From Ursus arctos (Eukaryota; Chordata; Mammalia; Carnivora; Ursidae), in NCBI RefSeq assembly GCF_023065955.2, contig NW_026622963.1:7509001-7573000 (forward strand): a stretch of DNA of 64,000 bases. Reading direction: 5' to 3'. The notes under the pieces were generated by a model. The model did not search any database. It was given only the letters and a program-made list of their open reading frames with translations, and had not been told where the DNA came from. Positions 12,201 to 24,700 of the stretch are shown one piece after another. The first letter of the stretch is position 1. Each line of letters starts with the position of its first letter. The translations under genes were made by a program, and so were the position numbers.

Positions 12201-15200
12201 AACACCCCCAAAATTGTGATGATCAATTGAGTTAATATATACAACATGCTTAGTACAGTGCCTTGCACATGGTAAGCACTCAAATATTAGCTGCCATTAT
12301 CTTAGTTTTTACTAATAATACATATTTGTTAAGTGAATGAATGACAGCTAAATTTTTACACTTTGGAAAACTGAGGCTAACTGAAGATTCATCATCCTTC
12401 TTAAAGTTGTTGCTGTTTCACCATTTTGTACCACACTTCCTTGGAACTTCTGTACAATGTAATTTTATAATTATCTTTTACTTAGGGAAAGATTTTACAA
12501 TTCTGGTCCTATTTCATTAGACTATCTGGCCAACAGGATTGCCATTACAAATACTAGAAGAAGAATGAACTCTCAGAAAGAGTGAACAAACTATAAAGAC
12601 TATCTCCATCCTCTGTCCATTTTTACCATCTGGAAACTGATGAGCTGGAATCATATCTGAGCCAGCAAGGAATCCTGGAACCTCTGACTGGGTGGCAGCT
12701 TTTGCTCGGCTGGTCTTCTTCTCCCCTTGTTTCCCTTTGGCCCAGAATCTCATCTTAGCTCTCTGAGGTCTATTTTTAAAAATAAAGGTAAAAATGGAAA
12801 TTAGTATGTTGCAATGGCAATATTGGTATATCACTTTGAGCTATATTAAGACCGACCTTTCATGTGTATGACCTCATTTAACCTTCACACTTAAGTTTAA
12901 TCATATTTAATCTTCAATTTCATATTTAAATTTCAATCTGGAAGGGAGACAGTTTTCTCATCTTGAATACAAGAAATAGTAAGTCCCAAAGATGGTAAAT
13001 AATTCCCCAAAATGAAATGGCTAAAAAGCAGTGAAACTAAAATTCCAACTCAGGTTTTCTGATTCCTAAACTGCTATCTTTTCATTCTTGTCCTCCTTCC
13101 GGCTTGGACTTATAGCATATAAACAACTAACAACAACAAAAATACTTTTTAAAACATCACTGATATCGCATCACTCTAAAACATATTAGTTTACCTTTTG
13201 GGGGAGGGGTAATTTCCTTCCATTATTTATTCATAAGTATGCCCATTTTTATATCACTGTAATCATGATGAAGATACAATTTTAAACCTTCCCACTTACC
13301 ATTATATAATAACGGTTTTAATGTGACTATTTTATATTTAGAGGTTATCAATATTATTAATTAACAAAAGCCACCATTTATTTGAGTTGTTATTTTGTTA
13401 TAGGCACAAGTGCTTAAATTGGCTTACTTTATTTATAAAAACAACTTTACTTTCAAACTACTATAACCATTATATATGTGAAAACCTGGAGGAATAAACA
13501 TTAGGTAACTTTCCCAAAATTACACAGTGAGTGATAAAGCTGAAAATGCGTAACTTTGATATACGGCCTCATTCTTAGTGTTTATATACTCTTTCCCATT
13601 ACATAAATCAAAAACACACCTTAAGATAATAATGACAGCTCACATATACTGACCATATATCACGTAACCTAACCCTATACTAGGAGCTTATTTGTGCATT
13701 CGTTTTTTCCTTTGTATATTTACTCAGTCAATCAAAAAAAAAAAAAAATGAGCATCTACCAGGAGCCAGACACTATGCCTTTATGATATACCTAATTTTC
13801 ATACCTACTGTGGTAAATAGCTCTTATTGTCCTTACTTTTTACACATGAGCAAATCGAGGCTTAGAGGGCTGATGAAGCTGGAAGTTAAAATCAGGTCCA
13901 TCCAGTTTTGAAACCCATATTGTTTTTTTCGTTGTTCCTTCTTTTTTAAAAGCCTATTACTAAACTTATACATCTCAAGAGTGTAAAGAGAAGTTGTTCT
14001 ACAAGGCTTATTACAAATGACAGCATCCTTCTGCCATTCTCATTCCTTTTCTGTTCCCTGGAGGTACAGAATTCCTTTTGAATTGATTTAACTGACTTTT
14101 TAATATTAACCATACTTATATTGCTGTCATACTTGCAACGCAAGTAATGATTAAGCATGTTCCAACACTTCTGTTCTCCACCCTCCACAAAGACAGGTGT
14201 ACCCCCAAAAGAATCAAATGGTAATTTCAGTTATCTCAATATACAGTACTTTCTTATAGTAACAGTCACTATTTATTTCTTTTATACAAGTAATATTCAC
14301 AACTGAGGCACTCATTTCCCTGCATAACCTATTTTCTTCTAGAGTTAATAAGTGTTTTGCTTTACATTTACTCACTTATCTACATACAATTCACCTTGAA
14401 ATGTTTTCCTTGGTGTACATCTCCTTTCAACATGTTCAAACAAAATAGGTACTCCATTTCTTTAAGAGATCTCTCCCAGAGCTTTCTAGCCTGCTCCAAC
14501 GGGCATGGTTTCCCTCAATGCTAGTTATACAACCATCATTTGAAAAGCTACTTTCACCATCATCATGGAAATTCCTTTTGTCTCTATTGTTTTACAATGA
14601 AATGTCTTTTATAGTATGGGTCTGTTTCCGTCCGTTATATTGGGCAATCACTGGGGCCTTTGAATCTGGAAACTCATGTCCTTCAGTTCTATGAAGCTTA
14701 TTTGAATTATTTTATGAATGATTTGTCTTCTCCATTCTTTGTTCTGTCCTTCTGGACCTCTCATTAGTGGCTCACCGGATCTCCTGAACTACTCCTCTAT
14801 TTTCTTTTTTTATTTAAATTCCAGTCAACATACAGTGCAATATTAGTTTCAGGTGTACAAGAATTGTGATTCAACATTTCCATACAACACCCAGTGCTCA
14901 TCACAAGTGCCCTCCTTCATCCCCATCACCTATTTCACCCATCCCCTACCCCCCTCTCCTAACCATCAGTTTGTTCTCCATAATTAAGAGTCTGTTTCTT
15001 AGTTTGTCTCTCTCTCTCCCTCTCTCTCCTTCTCCCATCTGCTCATTTGTTTTCTTTCTTAAATTCAACGTCTGAGTGAAATCATATTGCATTTGTCTTT
15101 CTCGGACTTATTTTGCTTATTAGCACAGTATTTTCTAGCTCCATCCACATCACTGCAAATGGCAGGATTTCGTTCTTTTTGATGGCTGAGTAATATTCCA

Positions 15201-18200
15201 TTGTGTATATATACCACATCTTCTTTCTCCATTTGTCAGCCGATGGACACCTGGGCTGTTTCCATAATTTGGCTATTGTAGATAATGCTTCTATAAACAT
15301 CAGGGTGTATGTGTCCCCTCAAATCAGTATTTTTGTATCCTTTGGGTAAATACCCAGTAGTGCAATTGCTGGGTCATTGGGTAGTTCTATTTTTAACTTT
15401 TTGAGGAACCCTGATATTGTTTTCCAGAGTGGCTCCACCAGTTTCCATTCCCACCAACAGTGTAAGAGGGTTCCCCCTTCTCTACATCCTCACCAATACC
15501 TGCTGTTTCCTATGCTGTTGATTTTAGCCATTCTGAGAGATGTGAGATGAGATCTCACTGTAGCTTGATTTATATTTCCCTGGTGACAAGTGATGTTGAA
15601 CATCTTTTCATGTGTCTGTCGGCCATCTGTATGTCTTCTTTGGAAAAATGTCTATTCATGTCTCCTGCCCATTTTTCAATTGGATTGTTCATTTTTTTGA
15701 GTGTTGAGTTTTATAAGTTCTTTATATACTTTGGATACTAACCCTTCATCAGATATGTCATTTGCAAATATCTTCTCTCAGAACTAACAAATTCAGTAAA
15801 GTCAAAGGACACAAAACCAGTGTACAGAAATCTGTTGCATTTCTATACACCAGTAATGAAGCAGCAGAAAGAGAAATTAAGGAATCAATTACATTTCCAG
15901 TTGCACCCAAAATAATAAGATACCTAGGAATAAACCTAATCAAAGAGGTGAAAGACCTGTATTCTGAAACTATAAAAAAATTTATGAAAAAAACTGAAGA
16001 TGACACAAAGAAATGGAAAGACATTCCATGCTCACAGACTGGAAGAACAAATATTGTTAAAATGTCTATACTACCTAAATCAATTTTCTTTTCTTTTCTC
16101 TTCTCTTTGTCTTTTTGCTCAACCTTTTAAGATATGTCCTCAACTTTCTTTCCAACTATTCTTATCGTTTCTTTATGCTATCATATTTTTTATTTTCAAA
16201 GGCTTTTTATACTGAATATTTCTCTTTCATGCAGTTATATTTATTTATGCAGAAGGTCTGTTGATTAGTTTCATTTGTCCTTCTGTAAGTTTTCTTTCCT
16301 CTGCATAGTTTATTTCTTCCAAGTTGTATTATATCCATTAGTTTTAGTTTCTTTGATATAAAGTGTTTCTTCAAATGTGGTCAAAAGTAGGGTTAAAAAA
16401 CCAGACACTATTTGGGAAGTTCTCGTATACACTGGTGGAGCTTCCAAACTGATTTTGCTTGTATGATTATCAGACTAGTCCATTTTGTAGGGAGAAATTA
16501 TGATACCAATATCTCTAGGTCTTTCCCTGAGGGTTGTACAAAAGTCCCAAAGACCTTTTGAACCATCTACTTAGGGCATACGTGTAATGTGAAAACTGAG
16601 CGGAAGAAAAAAATAGGAGAATCTTAACATTCAGTATGTAAACATTCACTAAATCTTATTCCAAATATGTACCCAAGTCCTCAAATGTATCTGAGAACCT
16701 TCAAAAATAGAGATCTTCTATTTTATCCTTTCCAGAGAATAAATCTCCAGGTTTCTGCTAGGATTGGGGAAGATCAGTCAGCCAGATGCTTCTTTCTCAT
16801 ATTTACCCAGTTGGTTTAGGATTTAGCTTTCTTCTATTAAGACATTTAAAATCTGTCTGTTTACTTTTTGGATTCCACAGTTTTATTGTTGTTGTCTCCA
16901 GCTGTTTTACTGTTTGTTGTTGCTTGTCCTGCATAGGTTTTGTCATTTTAGTGATTTTGGAGGAAGAAGTAGAAATTAAATTTATATATTTAATCTGCTA
17001 TCTCCAGCCATATGTCTTTCTAGTATGGTATATGTTTTTCCCAAAATTTGATCTCTAGCATAATCTGGTCTGGATTTGCATTATCATGGATTATGCCTCT
17101 ACAGACATTGAGGAAATGGCCTTTAATAGGATTAAGAACCAGAAAGATTTCAATGTAATCTTCAAGTGTTCAGTGAGGGTTAAATTGCCTTATATAACAC
17201 AATAAAAGACAAAGATATTTACTTGACAAATAAGAACTCCATATTCTCTCTTAAAGGGAACAGAATTATTTCCTGAAAGTCTTTTTTCCAGTTCCATTTG
17301 TAAAACACTCATCTCAGAACAGAATCCTGGGAAATATTTTCACTCTCATCTGACTTAAGCTCCTTTCTCTTACAACAAAAAACCACAAGTGATATAATGA
17401 TTTAAAGACTTCACCCAAATCACATTGCTAAACATACAGAAAGATAAAGCTTGTCATGTAAATCTGAATTATCATGTGCCTGTCACACAGCAGGTACTTA
17501 ATATTTGTTGAAAAATAGATAAATTTCAAATTATACCTTATATCCGAATCTGAAGTCTTCTGCCTCACTGCCAATTTTGTAATCTCTCCTTGAGACATAG
17601 TCTTATGAAGCTTTGCTTCTTCATCAACTGAAGAAAATCGCTGTGATGTCTGTAATAATTACATATATGAAAGACTTTAAAACCAAGTAACTATATCATA
17701 ACTCTGTAATTTAAACTCAAGTTATAGAATTGAGGATTACATCTATTAAAAATATATAAAAATATATTCACACTGTTCAGCCACTCATTGAAATAAAAGA
17801 AGCTACTAAAAATTTTATTAACTTCCTAGAATAATCTGAAGTAAAGAGAACTTCGGCAATGAAATGCTGAATAGGACCTACGAGTTCATGTTTTCTGACA
17901 ACAGTATCAAGTGGAAAGGTAAAAAAAAAAAAAAAAAAAAAGCCAAAGCCAACTAAAGATACAGACAAAGGATCCAGGATCTGATAAATCTAGAGCACTA
18001 AGTGTAGTTTTTCATGCCTACTTTTATGTGTCCCTACAAGTAATAATTACTTTTATGGCCTAACTTGCTACTTTAGATTCTTATTTTACCTAGTCAAGGA
18101 TTTAAGAAATTTATTTTTATAAATTTATAAATTTAAGAATTACGGCCTAACTTGCTACTTTAGATTCTTATTTTACCTAGTCAAGGATTTAAGAAATTTA

Positions 18201-19816
18201 TTTTTATAAATTTATAAATTTAAGAAAAAAATAAATTTAAGAAAAGCTAGAACACAGGAAAATAAAAAAAACCAAAGGACCAAACAATTAAAGATCATTA
18301 TCACCACTAATGGTCTAAAATATAAACAACTTACATTAAACTGGGACCTGAATTTCAATTGGCAATTTTTGTTCCATTTATTTACAATGTGCCCCTTTGA
18401 AGAAAATCCCATTCGGAAGAGAAAATTTCTTGTTACCTATTCAAATCCTTTCCTAACATTTCATTTTCTATAATTATAATATCTTTTCTTTAGCCTTTAG
18501 TCTGCTAAAACAGGGACCTGTTTATCCTCTTGCCTGAAACAACCAAAAATAAAAACAAAAACAAAACAAAAACCCAGACAAAATAGTAAGAACCAGCAGT
18601 TATCAAGATGATGGACAGTTATCCTTGGGAGAGGGGAAACAAAGGAAATGAGTCCTTCTTCTGCCCCAGCTTAGTGACTTGAGACAGTTTCCAGGCTGTG
18701 ACACAGAAAGGGGGTTCCAGGTGAACCCTGGCAGACTTTCTGAGTTGAACACACGAAGTTGAAAGTCCAGAGAGACTAGAGACCAAAAGAGAGAGAAAGA
18801 AAGAGTGTACTGAAGAGGGAAGAGATGCACAAATAAAGAACTCTGGAGATCTTCAGAGGGTATTTAGCTGAGTACTTACTAATCAACACTTCTTTGTCAG
18901 ACAACTACCCAAGATCAGGCAAAGGACCACCTGAAAGGATTCAGGTAATAGTGCCCAGCACTTACAAAGTGCCTGTGCCCAAGAGTCCGAATATGTAACT
19001 TTATGATTCCCAGGGTATTGGGTGAACTATGTAGCAGGATCTTGCCTCAACAGTCAAGAGTAAGTGATAGTCAAAAATAAGCCCTAGGTGAACAACTGCT
19101 CTGTTTGGACCTAACAAATCTTAACTTAATAAAAATTGTATATAAAGTGTACAAAATGATTTGATTTACATATACATATTAAAATGATTACTGCAGTCAG
19201 ACTGATTAACATAACATCTCTTCCCATTGTTTCTTTCTTTCTTTTTCTTCTTTTTTTTTTTTGGTGGTGACAACACCTGAAATCTACTCTTAGAAAATTT
19301 CCAGATTCAATACAATGAGAATAACAAATATTAAAAGGAAGACCTAATTGCTTAGGAACAAACTGCTTCCAGAACCAAGCTCTGAAATATTACTGGAACA
19401 TAACAGTCTCAAGAATATTAATCAAATACAAAAGTATCCAGCACTCAACAAGACAAAGTTTACCATGTCAGGCATCCAATAATAAATAACTAAGCATACA
19501 AAGAAATACGACTGGCAAGGAGGAGAAAAAGTCACTCTATCTATAGTGACTCAAAACGGACACAAATATTGAGTACTAGGAGATCAGAGAACTAACCAAA
19601 GGGAAAGGACTTAAAACTGCATGTGATTCAAGGGGACATATTTTTAAAGGCACTGCTTCTGAGGAAAATGAAGGTGAAAAGGAATGGAGAGGTGCCTTTG
19701 GACACTGAGTAGTGAAGAGGAAAAGAAGCAGAACAGGAAAATTTAGAATCTAGCAAGGCAAAACAGAAGCAAAAATGGAGGACACAACATTGCCTCCAAC
19801 ACACAACACTGCCTCC

Positions 19817-19890
<74 letters not shown>

Positions 19891-21708
19891 TAACAGACTC
19901 CAAACAGGCTGCCTGCAAAAGAAACTTTTCCTTTTTACACTGACAGAAGGAAGAGGAAGCTCTTGAAGTCAAGTTACTTATAAACTATCCCAAATGCACA
20001 ACATGAATAAATTAAGACAAATAAAATCTACACAAGCTACAATAAGAAAACAAAAAGAAAATTAGAACCAAAACAACTTAGATAATTAACCCATCTCCCA
20101 CCAAACAAACATACACAAACCAAGCATGAAGCAGAAAACTGTAAATAAAAAATGAATTATATCAACTCATATATATGAAACACCATACTGAATCAGAAAT
20201 TCAAAACTTAAAAAGAGAAACAAGCCCCTCCCAACTTCAATAAAAACCAGGAACAATGAAGGGAATTGAATGAACTCAGGAAAGAAATCACAAGATAGTG
20301 AAGAATAACTTAGAAGATGCCCAAGGGAGAAAAAATACAAATGCAGACTTAAAGGGGCTGAACAAAGGCAGGAATATAATAAAGAATGCAAAGTAGTATA
20401 AAGAAATGAATAAAAAAGAGTCAAGAGAGAAGGTAAGATTGAGATGGTAGATGGGAAAAGAAGGAAAACTTATTTATAATTGGGAGTTCCTAAACAAGAA
20501 AAACAAAACAATGGGACACAATATTTAAAATTGTAATCCATGAGAGTATTTCAAAAATAAGGCAAAACCAGATTTTATATATATTTTTTGTGCATTGGAT
20601 CTGTCTTATATAGAGAATGTTGTGTTGAAGTTTCCTCTTATTCATTCTGAATTGTGGCTTTTGGTATTAAAAGTGTCCTTTGTTACATTCAATGCTTTTG
20701 CTTGAATTCTACTTAAATCATAATATCACAGCCTATGTTTTCTTAATTATTTCCATTTGCCTGGAATACTTTTTCTCACCCTTTTATTTTTAGCCTTTCT
20801 GGATACTTTTGTTTTACATGTGTTTTGTACGCAGTATAGTTGGTTTATTCTGTGAGCCAAATTAAAAAATTTTTTGCCTTATCGATTGAGTTAAATCTAT
20901 TCCTATTTATTGATATAAATGATGCAGTCTCAATTATCTTTCTTATAATTTTATGTTATTATTATGTGTCATTAAATTTGCTGTATGTTACTTTTTTTGC
21001 TGTTTTACTTTTTAAAATTTTTGATATGGGGGTTTTCTTTTTCTGTTGGTTTGTATATGACTTTTAAAAATGCCTTAATTTACTGTATTTTAATTTAACC
21101 AATTATTCTCAAGTTAGTCATTTATAATAATATTTTTTAATTCTCACCTATTTTGACACAACTATTGATGAATTATTCTTGTCTCTACTTTTCCTCTCCC
21201 TTCTGTTTTTTAGGCTTTTATTTCTACTTTGTCAGAACATTTAATTTTACATATTATTTTACTCTAGTCCCCACCTTTGTTTTTTGCCTTAGATTGATTA
21301 AATATATTAAATGATCACAGCAAATATTTTGCTCTAGTTTCTGTATTTATCTCTTGATTGGATATAGCTCTGCTTCTAGTACATTACTCAGGAAGGCTCA
21401 TATATATGGAATTCCCCAAGTTCTTTCTATAGCGTTGATATTTGAAGGGACATCTTGGCTATGTATAAAATCCTTGATTCATACTTTAATTCATACTTGA
21501 TTCATACCTAAGTTTTTTGAAAATGCTATTTTATGTCTTATTTGTTATTTTTGTTAAGTCTGTTACCAGTCTAATTCTCTTATGCTTATGAAGAGTTATT
21601 TGATCTTTTCACTTGGGAGACTGTCAGAATTTTTTTCTTTATATCCGAAATTTAGGATATGTCTTCAAGCCTATCATCACAAATGAATTATCCCATATAC
21701 CTGCAGGG

Positions 21709-21745
<37 letters not shown>

Positions 21746-24700
21746 CATAATTAAATTTATATATCTTCTAGAAAAATAAACACTTAATACACATCAGAAT
21801 AAACAAGATACATCTGAAGTAGTGATCAGAAGAAAATTCACAGCCTTCAAAACCTGCATCAATAAAAATAACTTAAATAAATGAATTAAATTCCCCCCAC
21901 TTAAAAGGGAGAAAATACAGTAAATTTTTTTAAAAATAAGGAAATAAATAATAAAGGTAAAAGCAGAAATCAATGGAGAATGGGTATGGGGGAAACTAGG
22001 CATAATAAATAAATCAAAATCCTATTATTTTGGAAAAAAGTAACAGCAAAGACAAATGACTAGCTAACTTGAAAAAAAGGGAAAAAACACAAATGTACAA
22101 AATATGAAATGACAGAAGGGAAATAATCATTGAAACAGAATTTTTAAAAATCATGAGACTAATTTCCAGACTTCTATGCAAATAAATCTGAAAAGTTAGA
22201 TGAAATGAGTAATTTCATAAGAAAAAATTATTTACCAAAATTGACTCTATTAGACAGAAAGCTTACAAGACTAATTTCTCTAGAAGAAATACAGTTAATT
22301 ACCAAGGAATTACGCCATAAAAAATCCCAGATGGTTTCACAGGGAAATTCTACCAAATCTTTAAAGAGCAGAGAGTTGTGATGCTATTAACCTCCCCTAA
22401 CTTTTGGGGGGAGAATAAAATACACATATAAATATTAAGTGTAGGGGCACCTGGGTGGCTCTGTCAGTTAAGCATCTGACTTCAGCTCGGGTCATGAGCT
22501 CAGGGTCCTGGATTCAAGCCCTACATTGGGTTCCCTGCTCAGCGGGGAGTGTGCTTGTCTCTCTCCCTCTGCCTCTCCCCCTGCTTGTGCTCTCTCTCCC
22601 TCTTTCAAGTAAATAAATAAAATCTTTTAAAAAGAAATTAATTAGGGCTCACGGTGACTAATGTAACATAATAAAAAATTTTTTTCAAAAATTATTTTAA
22701 AAAAGAAATTAACAATAAATTTATAGATAGATAAATACTAAGTATATTCAACAGTACAGCTGCTGCACTGGGAATGCCAATACAAATCTTTTATGTCATA
22801 AACTGTTCAATATCAACCAGATTTCCAATTTGTAAGAACTTTCTCAAAATCACCAGCCCAGGTTCTAAAATTCTATAAACATCCTCTCTTTGCTTCCCCA
22901 TTCTGAGAAATTCCTAAGACCTGGTCAAGGTAGATTTCCCTACTGTAAAATAAGCTAAAAAACTTAGCCTTGATCAATCAACAGGTTTTTCTGGCAGTTT
23001 TTTGGTGAGTGAGCAGTGGAGAGAAGGAAAATTCAACACAGATAAGGACTGGAGAATATTTCAGATAATAACAAACAGAAATAGGAATATAAGAAGTGAC
23101 AGCAACAAAATAAAAATTATTTTTAAAAAAGTGATGGCAGTTTGGGGGATAAAATGAGAAATTTATCATTCTGATGATAAAGAAGACAAATTGTGGGGAG
23201 AGCTACTTGGGAGTCATGACCATAGAGATGATCGCTTTCTGTCTAGGGATGACAGAGGAATATACCAATATATACCAATTCTACTAATGATGCTACCTAT
23301 ACCAACTCCACTAATAAGGAAAAGAAATGATGTGACTAACTCACTTACCATCTAGAATACTGAGAGACTAAAAAGCTATACGAAAACCACCTTAAAAATA
23401 TTATGTGGCAGAACATGTCACTCTTCTTGGGTAAAAGCCAACAGAGTGGATATAAGAACTGAGTAAGAGCAGCATCTGGAGATTAAAGTTATTCAAATGG
23501 CCGAATTAAAGGCAGAAAGTTAAAAAAAAAACAAAACACCACCAAAGTTATAAGGAAGGCAACTGCTACTCTTGTCTCTACTCCTCCTAACGGTAACAAC
23601 TAATTAATGACTGGTGAATTCAGGAGGTAATGCTTATCAAATCCTCTTCAGGTAATTCATTTGTAACTATCTTTATCCCATTAGATCAATTACTTCACAA
23701 CTGGAAAGGTCAGATGGCTTCTTCCAAGATCAAATAACACTCTTTTTAGCAAATGTCAGAGTGACAGGATCACTTTGTCCAGAAAAAAAAAAAAAAAAAA
23801 AATCCAGTTTTTAAAAATCCATGTGCCTAGAAAATCAAGCGTATTTAAAATCCTGGAGCTATCTGAATTTTTGACAATTCAGTAGATCCCATTTACAAAC
23901 AATCAGTCTTTACAACATCAGAGAACATTAGAACATGGCAAAATTTCAAAGATAAACAGAAATACACTTTAACTGTTCCTACCCTTTCCACCCCCCCAAC
24001 CCCAGTAAGTATCTATCAGCATATTCTAGAAAGCAAAGCTTCTTCATGCAAGTGTCCACCAGAAACAAACACCACCACCTGTTCCTAAAATCGCTAGTGA
24101 TGAAACAGAAGGACAGTGAGGAAGCTGGAGAAGGGACTATATACACTGTGCAGGGAGGCAGAGTGCTCTACAACTACTGGCATGCAGTGACCGTCAAGCA
24201 GGTGAACAGAATCACAGGCAGAGGCTACCAGCTAGAACCCTTAAAGGGGCGGAATGCTCCAAGCAAAAAGCCCAACTTCCTGTTTATCTCATTAAGAGTT
24301 TCCAGTGAGGAAGAATTCTACCACCAAAAGGACTAAGGTTTGTAACAAAGAAAACTCTCAGGAACAAAACAGCAATTACAAATGCTAAGTTCTTCCACAA
24401 ATGAAAAATCTATGTATACTTTAGAGAATAATTTAAGTGTACTCCCTATTTACAATAAAAAAAAGCAATACTTTTTGTTAAAATTAATTGTTCTATAATA
24501 TAATTTCATCTTTAACTACTAATCATATTGTAGAGTATGTTTCTTTATTTATAACTCAAAAACAGGGCACCTCCAAAATGGAGTTTATTTTACCCTACAC
24601 CGAAGACAGGGCTTTGGCTCTAATTACATATATTAATGGATATACATATTATTTCCAATTTTTACAATCCCACAGTTTAGCTCAGGGTAATGACTCATTT

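Noticed and set aside
14866..15075. Ser/Pro-rich 69-codon open frame
   Set aside because: It lies in the reverse of an L1 3' UTR with a (TC)n stretch and is not coding.
19628..19972. Open frames with runs of SLSLSL, VCVCVC, THTHTH and RERERE
   Set aside because: They are translations of the (CA)n(GA)n microsatellite.
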